NCBI GenBank assembly: GCA_021397835.1
Contig: JAJFZO010000234.1
Location: 2,305,001-2,369,000 of the forward strand
Reading direction: 5' to 3'
DNA from: Moringa oleifera
Lineage: Eukaryota > Streptophyta > Magnoliopsida > Brassicales > Moringaceae
DNA length: 64,000 nucleotides
Under the pieces are notes generated by a model. The model had not been told where the DNA came from and made no database searches. It saw only the letters and a program-made list of their open reading frames with translations. How positions within the stretch are numbered: the first letter of the stretch is position 1; the number at the start of each line of letters is the position of its first letter. The position numbers and the translations under genes were made by a program. Below are positions 46,501 to 60,300 of the stretch, piece by piece.

Positions 46501-49500
46501 AAACGAGAGGCTTGCTAATGCATATGGAAGGCCTAAAACAGCATTTCCAGATTTCTGTTGACAATACAAAACAAAAGTTTTACCAGCAGTTAGATGTAGG
46601 GAAGTGGGAGAAAAGAAAAGGAGAAAAAAAGGTTAGTCAACAATTGCTAGGTCACATGCCACTCTTGCATCGGAAGGTTAAATATAACTAAATGGACTCA
46701 AACATAAACTTTATTAAAGGGAATATTTTACATCAAAATACAATCTAATTACAGGTCCTTAAAGTATAGAATAACGAGTTTCTTTACCAGGAAATGTACA
46801 ACTACAAATCTTGATATAAAAAAAAAAGAAACAACAACATAGAAAATTTCAAGATATTTACCAATATGCAGAAAAACGAAATACTTTCGAAAAACTAACT
46901 AGTCCTTCACATCAATAAATGAACATCAGGTTCCATCTCCACTTGTAAGTCTGTTTCCAACTACAGAAGTTGGGTACACAAGTTCTCAGTATGCAATTCA
47001 CTACCCTTCCTTTTCAATCCTCATTCTTTCTTTGGCCATGGGGGAAAGGGAAGAAGACAAGGTGGACAGGTTCCAAGCAAGAACCAAATCATAAGACCTC
47101 ACATATATAACCTCAAAAACAAATAACCAACCAAAACAATACCAAAAATCTCAACACATAAAGTATGTAAGACGCCTAGTTCTACCTTGTGAATTTCAGC
47201 AAGCAAAAGAAGAATGGATGCATTTTCAACTTGCAGGTTGAATTTGTAACACATACAAAAGAGTGAGTGTGCCACAGCTGCTGCCTGCAGAGAAAATTTG
47301 TCTCAAAACAGATGGGCAAACGAGGCCAACAGGATTTGAAACCAAATACCTGATTTAAATATACAAGAATAAATACATGAAAGATAAAGAGTGGCCCAAG
47401 GCTCACCAAGCTCAAGATCCATTAGTCTGATAATATACACTCAAAACAGGAAGGGTTAAAAGATAAAGAACGTGTAGGACATAGTTTGAATTTCATAAGC
47501 AAAGTACACTACATATAAGAAAACAAAATGGACAGAAAAAGAAGAAAATACATCAGAACCAAGAAGACAAGGTATGTTTCCCGTCCCTCAAGTCTACTGC
47601 CAAAAAGAATACTAGGGACTTATCATATGTAAGCATATGGAATTGCAAAAACCGTTGAAAGAGGAAAATATCACTCATACATACAACCCAAATTTACAAA
47701 ACAAACAACAAAGCTTTATATTTTGTTACCAAACAATTACATCAAAGCAAATATCTAGAACAAAGTACCAACTACTGACATTTACCATCAAGTCTAATTT
47801 ATCATCTACATATCTTTCTAAATGTGAACCATAATTCTAATTGATCAAGTGCTCAACTACCCCGGAGTACATGTATTGACATGACATGTAGTTAACTAGG
47901 AATGACATAGAGCTGCTAGAGACTGCCATTTCACATGTGTCCAAACCCAACACATGAAACTAGGAAAGGTATTGCTGCTAAAGACAGCCATTTGACATGT
48001 CTAAACCTAATATTCGTACCCAAGTCCAAGTAACATAGATCATACATTTACTAATAATTTATTATCCCAACGGACATGCGAAAGGTATGCCATTTTAATA
48101 TAAAGACATACAAGCAATTTTCAACATACAACATAAAATCGGAAAGAGATATTCTGTTACATCTATAGTCCTGTAAGGATGCATACAGCCGTCCAATGGA
48201 GATTTGAACTGTTGAGTCTCAATGAACAACACAGCCACTTCGACCCAGAAAGTTACTTCAGATTGCACAACTCGTAACATATATATACTATTTTCAAAAG
48301 ATAATTCAAGTTTTGAAAAATAATTCAACTTTCGAACCTGGCTGAACTGGTTCGCTGCAAGCAATGTACGAGCTTGACAAAGGCTTGCTTCTACCTTCAG
48401 CTCCATGTCTACACCAGTGACAGGTGATGCCAAGCCTCCAAGCTCATCACAAATCTGCTGAGCCAGCTTCAGATGTCCCCTTTGGAGTACCACAACATAG
48501 ATTTGTGATGAATAAACTAATATATTTAAGACTGTATATAAACAAGAAAATAGCAAGCTTTGCAGTCAGTAGCCTCACCGATGTAAAGCATGCTGATGGA
48601 GCAGCCGCAACTTCAGCAGCATTATTCTTGACTTCGAAACAGAGAGAAACTTTTCCTCAGCTACTTTAAGAGCAGCAAAGGCGTCTAGAAATAGATTGGA
48701 AACAAAGCTATATTAGAAAAAAGGAAAGGAAACACATGAAAAATATATAGGCTAGGCTCATAAATGAACATACACGTATTTGAGTAACTTATGAAGGTTC
48801 CTTTGAATTAGTAAACATGCTGAGGGAATTAAACTGAACATCCCTTTTAAAAGATTATCAGTTGACTTACCTCCTAATATCTCTTATTCAATACAATTCA
48901 TAATAGTCAAGCATGAAAATCGCTTAATCACTCCAAAACAAAATGAGATACAGGTAAATATTACAAAAACTAACACGAAGGGTATGAACTCTAACATGGC
49001 TCCTTGCACTGGAAAGGGGTGTAAATAAACTAAGAAGAATGAGATGCAAGCAAGGAATTCATGCATTTAATCTAACCTTTATATCCTTTATGTACAGCTA
49101 AATGGTGGATTAGCTTCACATGTGCTAATGCTGCATCAGATAAACTACACATCCAAGAAGGGGTCAAACTCATGTTAAATGAGATCTAAATGGAAACAAA
49201 GAAATACAGCTTAAGGGCCAAATGAAACAAAAGTAGGAAGAGAATACAGTGATTTGCAGCTGAAAATTACCTTGAAGCATTGGAAAAGCAAGTTGCATAA
49301 ACCAAAGCATTTATTCGAGCAAGGGGAGCACTGATGAAAGCAGAGGGGGAAAAAAGAGAAGCAGTCAAACCCAGTGAGAGAAATCTTTGCAGTTACTAAT
49401 CATATTTATAGCGATTGTTGTATACTTATAGTGAATAACAAGACTTAAGGTATGTCCTGTGTCCAGACATTGTCTAAATGAATGGCCACAAGGAAGAGGA

Positions 49501-51298
49501 TATGCAAAGATGAACCTTGAATTCTTATTTACAGAAAACAATAGAGGACTTCGTGGATTACTGAGAAATGCCCCTCCCTCCAATGATGTCCCCCTCCCTT
49601 ACATTGCCAGCCGAAATTAAATTAACAAAAGAGCAAAAATGAGAAGGTAGAACAATGCAATAAGGTAAAGCCCCAAATTGGAGCACAGAAGTTCGAATAC
49701 ATAGGCTGGGAGGCACTGTGATGCAATTTTCCCATTAATCTAAGTAGACAAGTTTTAGATACTTCACCCTTAGGGGGTATTTAAGTGAAGCTACAGCTCA
49801 ACCATTTTGATGAAGCACTTGAGGCACCTATGATGGGCTCAGAAGGAAGTGATCAATTTATGCAAGTGATCCAAGTTCTTCCTGGTATCAGTACTCCCAG
49901 CCAAATTAAAGGCTCTTACCAACATCCCTTGAGATGATTCCCAAGGATGATATTCACTTTACCTTTCAATTAAGAAATTAGATGAAAAAGAAAAGGACAA
50001 ATGATCAAAGCTAATTCAGTGAAGTTTTGACAAAATTTTCAAGCATTGACAAAGGGTGAAGTGATAGAGACCTATTACATGCTTTATTTGGCATTGCCTG
50101 AAACCAGGGCATGTTCAGCTTCATTAATGTACACATAACACGACTTCAAAGTTCAAAGGCCAGAGTAGTGAACATTGTCCTTCCAGTTGCTTCACAGTCT
50201 CAAAGTTGAATAATTTAAATTAGCATTAAAAAAAATAAAGTAAATATATCAGGTCCTTATTAAAGATTACCTGCCATATATCTCCCAAGCAGTGGCACGG
50301 AGTAAGTATGAAGAACCTACTAATTGCAGTACAGAACCAGGAATGGAACTCAGTTGAGTACTAAATTGGAAAATATTAGAATTATTTCCAGATCCATTGA
50401 CTTCTGAAAATACTAGAGAACCCATCGACTTTCGCAGATTATTAAGCCACTCAGTACTAAAAGCACCCTCGATTGCCATTGCAGAGCTTTCGGAGCAAAA
50501 ATCACTGATTAAATGAGAACCTAACCTCAGTTCCTGCAAAAATTACATAAATAAGAACTAAGACTCCTGACAATAAGAAGTAACTAATTTATTATGCCAA
50601 TTGGTGTGGACTATTAATAAAGTATAATCATCAACAGCAAGACATTACCTTGCAAACATTAACTGGGCATGTCTTCAGCTTCATGGAAGCTTTGGGACCA
50701 AATGATAGTAACGGTCTTTGGACATGCTGCAAAGACGTTATCATATTCCAATTTACTTAGAAAGGATCAAAAATGATTAAAACAGAAAGAGAGGAAAAAA
50801 AAATGGAAAACAGGTTATCAGCCTTATTCTATCTACATGAATTTCCTTAACCCACATTAAGCAAAGATTTAAAAATAATAATTTTGATGCCAAACTATAC
50901 GTTATGACAAGGATGAAGTTAGGATAGCATGTTCAAAGGTAGTTTCCCTAAGAATGCTTACGACAAAAGTAAGACTAAAATATTTAGTGACTTTGATCCT
51001 AATGCTTTTTGGTGCATAATAGGTTAATGCAAACGAGCATAATGGACTAATCATTAATATACCATTTATTCATAGAATAATAGCAAAATAGTTTTTTGTA
51101 GAAAACACCTTATCTCTAAACTACATGACATACAATTCATAGTAACATCAAGCCTTATCTCTAAACTACAATACATACAATTCAAAATATCTGCGAGCCA
51201 CAAGCTGCACCTTTTCCACACGGATCCCAACAACCATATGCTAGAACAAATGTGCATTTGCGCATGTGTTTGCAAGCATTATTAGTGCGTGCGTGCGC

Positions 51299-51342
<44 letters not shown>

Positions 51343-54300
51343 AACATAGAGAGAATGCTTCCATGTGTCTATGCTTTCAGTAATGACTGACCATGTAGTT
51401 AAGGATTTTATGATGGAGTTGGCAGGCAGCACTATGCAACACATGCAAAACCTGGTATTTAGATTAAGGCCAACAAAAGCTTGGGGTGCACGACCCATGT
51501 CAAGTTTGCCTGACTTGAATCTGAAGCAACTTGAACTTGTTCGGCCGTCTTAACATAGCCTTTATTTTCAAATCAGGCTGGCCCTTACCTGACACAATTA
51601 TCTCAATGAGGTGGGTAAAATGGTCCACCTTGCAAGCTAAGCATTTTAGCTAGTCAAATTTTATTTAAAAAAATGAAAATACAAAAAGAAAACATGGAGA
51701 CCCAAACTGGATGGGTTGAAATTTCAGAAATCGATAATGAGTTGAAGCAGTGGCTAGAACAACCATTTGGGGAGGAGGAAGAGAAAGCTGCAATGAGTGA
51801 ATGTGATGGTGATAAAGCCCGGGGCCCAAATGGATCAACAATGGCATTTTTGAAGGGAAATTGGAATGTGATGAAAGATGGCATAATGAAGCTACTGGAA
51901 GAATTTCACAGTAGGAACAGAATTGTGCGATCACTGAACTCAACTTTTGTTGCATCGATTGCCAAGAAGACAGGTGCAGTAGATATCAATGATTTCAAGC
52001 CTATAAGCTTGGTAGGATGTATCTATAAAGTGATCACTAAGGTGTTGGTGAAGAGGTTCAAAAGAGTAGCGGAATGTGTTGTGGGACAAAGTCTATGAGA
52101 GGCATGCAAATTGTTGATGCTGCCTTGATTGCAAATGAAAGTGGTGGATAATCAGATGACTGTGAATAAGGATGTGATATGCAAACTCGACATAGATAAG
52201 GCCTACAACCATGTCTCGTGATTTCTTATTGTATATGCGAAGAAGAGTAGGGTGCAGAGAGAAGCGGAGCAAATGGATTGAATGGTGTATACTACATCTT
52301 TTGCGATATTAGAAAATGGAGCCCTAACTAAAATTTTCAAATTATCAAGAGGGATAAGGTAGGGAAATCCTTTGTCTCCACTGTTTATAGTAGTGATGGA
52401 GGCGCTGGGTAGTATGATGACTAAAACACTGGAGGGAGGACTGTTAGAGAGCTTTAATATTGGGAGACATGAAAACCAAATGATTTTATCCCATCTGCTC
52501 TTTGCAGATGACACTATCATCTTGTGGAGCAGAGGCAGAACAGATTATAAATTCGACATACATCCTATTAGGCTTTGAGGTTGTATCAGGTCCGAGAATC
52601 AATTTGAGGAAGAGTAAACTGGCAGTAATTGGGGCAGACTTGGATGGGCATAGACTAGCTAGTTTACTAGGTTGCAAGTTCATTGATTTTCCTATGAAAT
52701 ACTTGGAACTGCCACTTGGTGCTAAGTTTGAGGAAAAAATTGTCTGGAATGGAATCCTAAAAAGAGCTGAGAGGAAGTTAGCAGGGTGAAAAAGACACTA
52801 TTTGACTAAGGCAGGTGGGCTCACCCTAATAAAAATTAAACTACCTAATCTGCCTATCTATTTTATGTCATTATTCCAGATTCCCAAGGAGGTAGCTAAA
52901 AAGCTTGAAATAATATGGTGAAGATTCTTATGGGCCAGCCTGGATGAGTGCTTTAAATACCATGGGTATGGTATCCCAACCTATTGAGAGAGGAGGACTC
53001 GGGATCAAACCTTATTGACCCACAATAAAGCCTTACTGGGGAAGTGGCTGTGGCACTACTACACGGTGGGGCAAGATAGCTTCTGGAGACAGGTAGTCCT
53101 GTAAGTTTGGAGAGAAGGAGGGAGACTGGATCACGAAGCATGGAAGGGAGGCATATGGAGTTAGTGTGTGGAGGGCTGTCAGGAAGGAGTGGGAGACATT
53201 CAAGGGGTGGATGGAATCTAAGGTAAGCATGGGCAACACAATAAAATTTTGGAAAGACAAGTGGTGCGGTGGTATACCCCTTTGAAGTATTCCCAACTGT
53301 GTTTTCACTAGCATGTGATAAGGACGCTTTGATTAGTGATTGTAGGACAGCGGAAGGTAGTAATGGAGCGTGATGTGTTCAGCTTAGAAGGAATGTCAAG
53401 ACTGGCAGATGCGGCAGAATACTAAAGTAGAGGACAGCTTGGAAGATGCAGTGATATGAAAGCCAAATAGTGAGGAGAAAGGGAAGTTCTCTATAAAATC
53501 TTACTTCAAAATATTAAGTAATGGTGAAATTAACAAGCAGTTTCCATGGAGACAAATATGAAAGACTAAAGTACCACCAAGGTTGCTTTCTTTACTTGGG
53601 AGGCAGAGAAGGCAAGATTCCGACAATGGATAACTTGAGAACAAGGGGTCAGTTTATGGTGAATAGGTGCTATTTGTGTAAACAAAAGGAGGAAACATAT
53701 TATCATTTGTTGGTTGGCTGTAGTTGGGCAGTTAGTTATGGGAGAGTGTTCTGAATCTGTTGGGTCTGTCTTCGGGTTCTGTTGATATGGAGCTATTGGC
53801 CTTTGACTGGGCTAAAGATAGGAAAAGAAAGGAGGAGGAGGATTTGCATGATTCCTCATTTAATATTTTGGCTTGTATGTAATGTGTAAATGAGGAAGAT
53901 ACAGTTGACTTTATAGAACTACTAATGACATAAGAGTAGGGCTATATGTAAAAATCCCCACTAGTAAATAATACCTATTGTTTCTGCCAAATACATTGGC
54001 TTGTATGGAAGGAATAAAACAGAAGGGCTTTTGAGAATCAGGAAACAATAGTAGACATAATTAGAGGGATTTGGCTTAATGGCTTAATGTATTAAAATCC
54101 TAGGTTACAGGTAGATGTTTCATAAAAAAGGAAGAGATGCTAGAGTCCACAGAATTTCTAACATAGAGGGACTAACTAAAAGTGGAAAGGGGTGCACCCC
54201 CTTGGCGCTATGTAAATAATAAGATACTTTTGTTCCTGTTAAAAAAAATGCTAGTAATCCACTGCCGGCAACAATCATAATGACCTTCAGCCACAGCCAA

Positions 54301-57300
54301 CAATTAAAAAGTTATTTGGACTATTTTTCCTAGCTTTCTGTGAGCCAAAGTGGTCATCTTATATCGTTCAGCTTTCCCACCCAAATTCCCTCCAAGAATT
54401 TCTTTAGCCTACAAATAGGCCAAGCTTCCCTCGTTTCCTCTCATATGTAAGCTTTCCAAGTCTCTCAAGCTCTCTCTCCCAGAGTCTTTTAATTCCCTCT
54501 TATTATAAACACTCAAATTCTTTTTCTATCAAATTTCTAGGCGTAAAAATATAAGAGAGCAACTGTCTTAAAAAATCAAGTGATCATTTAACTTTCTCGT
54601 TGAATAATTTTATATTGCTCTTGCTGATAAATTTTCTGGTTATAATCTTCTTCTAAGTTTAGTACTATCTACTATTGATGAGTAGAATTGACTTCTAGAT
54701 ATTACCATAATTTCAGCAAACAATTCAAAGGGGATTCAAGGGGCATTGAGAACATGGAGCAACCACTTTACCCCTTTCAATTGTTCCAATTGCTCAGCTC
54801 TTTCATATAATCTCTCAGTTCAACATGGAAACGTGCTTAATCGCAAAATTTATCCGTAATCACATATATTTTCCAATGTCTATATTATGTTTAACACAAC
54901 TTTCACTATCTTATTATAAATAAAACATACCTTCCCTCGAGCATGAAAAAGAGTGTATTGTATACTCTATGTTTTGCTTTTAATTTGTTCATTCATCTGT
55001 TAACAGAATTTTATCCTATTAAAATGATTCTAAATATTAAATCTTGAGTTTTTACTAGATCTTCTGCTAAGATCACCACAACAAGTAGCTAAGGCATTTT
55101 AAATTAAAATTCAAATGCAACAAAGTTAGCATCTGAATGAGATAAGTATAGGTTTAGGAAGCCAAGTTTGCGACAGAGGACAAGAGGGAAAACTTATAGA
55201 TTCAAAACTAACATCCATAAGTTCATTCTTGCCATCAATTATCAATATTAAAGGAAAAACTAGCACTATTACAATGTGTTGTTTTCCAAAGATATTAAAT
55301 TTAACAATAGAAAATGCAACCAAAAATTAATTGATAGTGCAAAAAAGAAATATTCAACTAAAAAATCTAAATTAATTGAACTATAGAGAGAGATGCTCAC
55401 ATGCAGAAATCGAGAGTTTGAGAGAATTTAAAGTTTGAGAATATGAGAGAAATAAGAAAGTTTGAGAAGAAAGTTTGAGAGACCGAAAGAGTTAGAGAGC
55501 TCATATGGTGTGAAGGAAAACAGGAAAAGCTTGGCCCATTTATGGGCAAAAAGTGTTAGCCACACCAAAGATGGATGATAGTCCAACTATAGGTTTATTT
55601 CTATCAAGCGCAGCATGCAAACTTGTAATGTAGATCATGATCTTCATGAAATAAAAGATCAAGTCATGTTTGGTAAATCCTTGATGCTCGTCTTACCGTT
55701 AAATTGAATTTAGCCATCGCAAGATGATTTGAACTGACCAATCGCCTTAAGTTTAAGCTTTCTGCTCTCTTTAGAGAACCTTTCAAGTGAACAAACAATT
55801 GTTGCTGGACAGATAATGAAGTGCCTATGCTGGTAACAGGTGAGTATGATGATCCAAGTATTCCAGTTGTACTTGACATCCCAATTTCAGATAACAAGTT
55901 GCAGATAGCTGCTAAGGTGTATGCAAGACAAGTGTCATTACTTTGCTGCAGAAATTAGAAAACCATCAGTTCGAAGTATTCAGAACATAGAACAAATTAA
56001 CCTAGGTTAGAAGGAGGCTCCATCATAACTATAAGGATATTATTAAAAAAAAGGGGGGGGGGGGGACAGGACAGATGCAGCAAGGGAACATACAAGAAAA
56101 ACAGTAATCTCCCAAAAAAATGCAACATTACTTGGTAGGTTCAACATTGACAAACATTTACAATGGCCAAAAAAGCAACACATTGTTGCCTTTATCATGT
56201 TTTAGAGAACATAATGCATTTGTGGCCATGACAAGAAAGGAGCCTACGTGACAATCTAACAATACAGATATGTGGTAGTGGCACAAACCGTCTTCTTCCA
56301 AAATTCTAAGTACAAATACATAAGAGAAGAAAACTGGATGAACGTTCTGAGGCCCAAAAAAGATACTCTGTTGTGGCCTCCATACACAGCAAAACATGAT
56401 ATAAAAATGTCACTGTCATTATCGACATAAGGCATACATACTAAGATTTTATGTGAAATTGTTGTCATTAACTTGAACACACTGAAAAAATGTAAGGTTT
56501 CCAGTAAGACCAAAAGAATATAAAAAATAATTAAAAAAAATCAAGTCACGAAGGTCTTGTAATGATCAACAAGACAAGATTATAAATAAATTCAACTCAA
56601 AAATAAATAATTTTTGTTCCAATTAATTTAGGTAAACTTCACAAACCTTTTTTCTTCCATCCTCTCCATCAAAGGTCACAGTCTCAGTAAATCCATTGAG
56701 ATCAAGTCTATGACATTTTTATTATTATTCTGGTTATTAATAACTAGTTGGACCACTAAATTCTTACAAATTAAATTCACTTCTTATTCTTTATTTTCTC
56801 ATATTACAAACATTCCATTTCAACATCCTCATGTTTGCCACTCATATATTACATCAATTCTTGACTGTTCAACTTCAATATAATAAACACAGCTAGCATG
56901 TAGATACATTCCACTGATCTGGCCAACATGATCAGTCTCATAACTACAAAAATGGTTTCAATTCATCTAGACCATCCAAGCACTGCTTCAAACATATTTA
57001 CATAACATGTACCATTAGTACCAACATCCTAAAAATCAATTAGTCTTAGGTACATATAAATGCATCTATATGTATATGCCACTAACAGATGTGCAGGCTC
57101 AGAGCCGTATCTCTGGACGTAGTTGAGTTGAAGACCTCCCCATGAACCTCAACCATTGCTACTAGACAAGCCACATCAATCCTTTTGTTCTTATTTTTAA
57201 ACTTGTTTTGTTTTATTTCAACCACTTTTAATCATTTATATTGTTGGAAGAAAACAAGCACAGTACAAATCAAGGTGAAACCTCAACCATTGCTACTAGA

Positions 57301-60300
57301 CAAGCCACATCAATCCTTCTGTTCTTATTTTTAAACTTGTTTGGTTTTATTTCAACCACTTTTAATCATTTATATTGTTGGAAGAAAACAAGCACAGTAC
57401 AAATCAAGGTGAAACGTATGTGGATTAGTCCCATTTTATGATAGATAAGTTGAACAGAAAAAATAAAAAATAAAAACCCCCCCTTTTAAGGCATCTTCAG
57501 ACTCTTACATATTTTACCCTTGCATTTTCTCATCAATAAAGCTTTAATGCCTTATCTATGATTCTCTATGCCTAAATTTCAGTTGTCCAAGGGCATTGAT
57601 CAAATATTAAAGCTTAAGAATCATATCGTGCTGTTTCATCAAAAGAATGATGTAACATTTTTCAAAAGGCAGAAGAATATACATCTGGCAAAAGTGAAGA
57701 CCATGCAAAACTAAGAAATTCACCTGCTGAGAAACGCGTACTGCTTCAGTTAAAACCTGAACATCATCAAGCAAAATAATTACTTAACCAAATAAAATGC
57801 AGAAGTAGCTTTTCTCTTTTTCAAAATTTTCTGAATAACGCACAGGATCAAATTTAACAGTTAGTAACCCTGTCAATCAGACCAGGTTAAACTGGCCCAA
57901 GGTCCGCCCCACTCAGCCCACAACATTAACCTTTGCCAAGCTCATCTTATCCCAGAGCAGAAAGATCTCAAGTCCATACACATCAGGCCAAACTGAGCCA
58001 CTGTAAGGGCCAACTCAGGCAAACAGTGAAAACTCGTTACTCTTTTAGAAAGGGTTTTGTTGAAGGCCAAGCTAAAGATAAGCTGAGTGTATCTGCAAAC
58101 TGGCTACAATAAAGATTTAGCCCGAAACACAACTCCACAAGAGGTCAGCTGTAAAGAGTTCAAAGCCATATGGGCAGACTTCGGACATATTTAGCCCAAC
58201 AGACAATTCTAAATTATAGTCTTATTAATGCCTCTAATTTTCCTTAGCTAATTATATTGGTCAGTATAAAAGGAAAAAGCCTTTCCTTTAAGCCGGGGAG
58301 TTGTAGAATTCTGTCTTTAGGCTTACCTCTAAAGCTTGTTTAGGATGCCCAAAATGAAAATGCATCATTCCCAAACAAAGCAAAGCAATCTCGTATCTTC
58401 CAAAACTATTGCAACCAGCTGAAGGAGGAACAAGATCAAATCCCTCAGTCCCTGCACTTTTATGCCATGAATTACCAGATCAATTCATTTGTGACATATC
58501 AATGCTTCCTAGCATTTCATCTTTCATCACTGCAGCACTCTTTATAGTTAGAAGGACAAAAACAGAAGACAAACTCAAAAAGGACCAAAAAAAGAAGTGA
58601 CAAAGATTAATAATTTTATTAGAAATTAACATAGAAATTAATTGGTCAATCACCTAGGTAATATAATTGTGGTATAGTAGCATCCAAGCCAATGAAAATC
58701 TATTACCAATATGCCTTTAGCACTCCATGCTTTTGCCAGTATACATCCTTTCTCTCTTCATGCAATGTTTACAACACTTGATTTACAAGGCAGTGTAAGA
58801 AATGGTTAGTTATATAATGTTTCTCTCACATTTTATGGTTGAGATCACATTGTCTATTGTGAGACAGGGCTGCATCATTTAACACTAGCAACCAACTTGA
58901 GGGACAAGCTTAAAGATGTCTTTACAATCCAACAGAAGTTCATCGATGCCAACACAGACCTGACTTTTCTTTCACCAAATTTGAGGAGCAACAACAGCAA
59001 GCATCAACGAAGCACATGAAGAATTTAAACAGGAAGCTATATCTTTACCTGTAATCAAAATAGCAGTGGAGACTATCCAAAGCAGCAAAATAGTCATCAT
59101 GATAGAGACTATTCAAGTAACGCAAGAAGTGGACCTGCATTTTGATGCACATAAAAAGGAGCAACAGTTTGAAAATTAAGCAATGAGACACAGAAGAAGT
59201 TCCTGACAACCCCAACCTCCCAACACCAAAATGAAAAAAGAAAAACAAAGAAGAGAGGAAAACATTGACTTACACGGTGTAGCTCAGGGGCCAATTCTTG
59301 AAGCTGCCTTAGAACAAGTTCAAAAGCATTTAAAGAGAAAGAACTGCCATGTCTGCCACAAAAAGGGTAAAAGAACAAAAGAAATAAAGAAATTGAGATC
59401 CAGTTCAGCCTAAATTACACTATAACAAGCACCCAAACCACCAATAGATGAGCAAAAACAAATGTATTGTTTACTTTTCAATTGCATCAGCTTGCTCCAT
59501 TAAGTAGCCTTGTATCTGCCAATTCGTACGTAAGAAGACCCCATTACTGGGTTCAATATCTCTCAATGCATCAGCTGCTGCAGTATGTACAAACGGAGAA
59601 GCTTCTCTACCTTTCTCATTGTTTTTGGATTTTAGATCAGTAGAAACCTTGACATCTGCATGTTTAAATTGTTTTGCTCCTCACTATCTCATTACCTCAA
59701 GATATCAAAACTTATTAAAAAAGAAAAGAAAAAAATTGAGAAACCCACATTGAAATTTAAATCAAGTCAGAAATGGCAAGAAAATGGCGGGCAAAGCATG
59801 AACATAAAACAGGGAGGTTTTATTTTCGTAACTAGGCAATGCAAGAAAGCATTGGAATCCATGAGGTTCCGAGCCATCAGGCAAATGAAGGTGTTTTCCC
59901 TTTCTAAACTAGTTCAGCTCATCCATATGATGGCAATTTGTTCAACATGCACAAAATCAAGATGAAAAAAGCCTTTAGGAAATGCTCATGCAAAGTATAA
60001 ACATAAATCAGAAGTCCAATTGACGAGGAGATACAAACTGCTGACAGAGAAAGCATTGACATAAAGAGGTAGACCCTATCTTTGTATCTAGCAATGGCAT
60101 TGATTCTTCTTTCAAGAATGGGTGAAGCATGACACATTTAGTATCTGTGAGCTTAACAGCTATCTGACAGGGAGTGGATCTGCACTTCTGCTCCACTAGA
60201 TCAACAAAGGGTTTGAGAGAAAAAGCAGGGTCCTGGTATTAAAAACAGTTTATGATTGATGAATTTGAGCAAGAGACAAACCAGTACAGAAACGGAATAA

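Noticed and set aside
60008..60196. Open frame on the minus strand in APC5 intron 4
   Set aside because: It has no similarity to APC5 or any recognised family, and the flanking exons join in phase without it.
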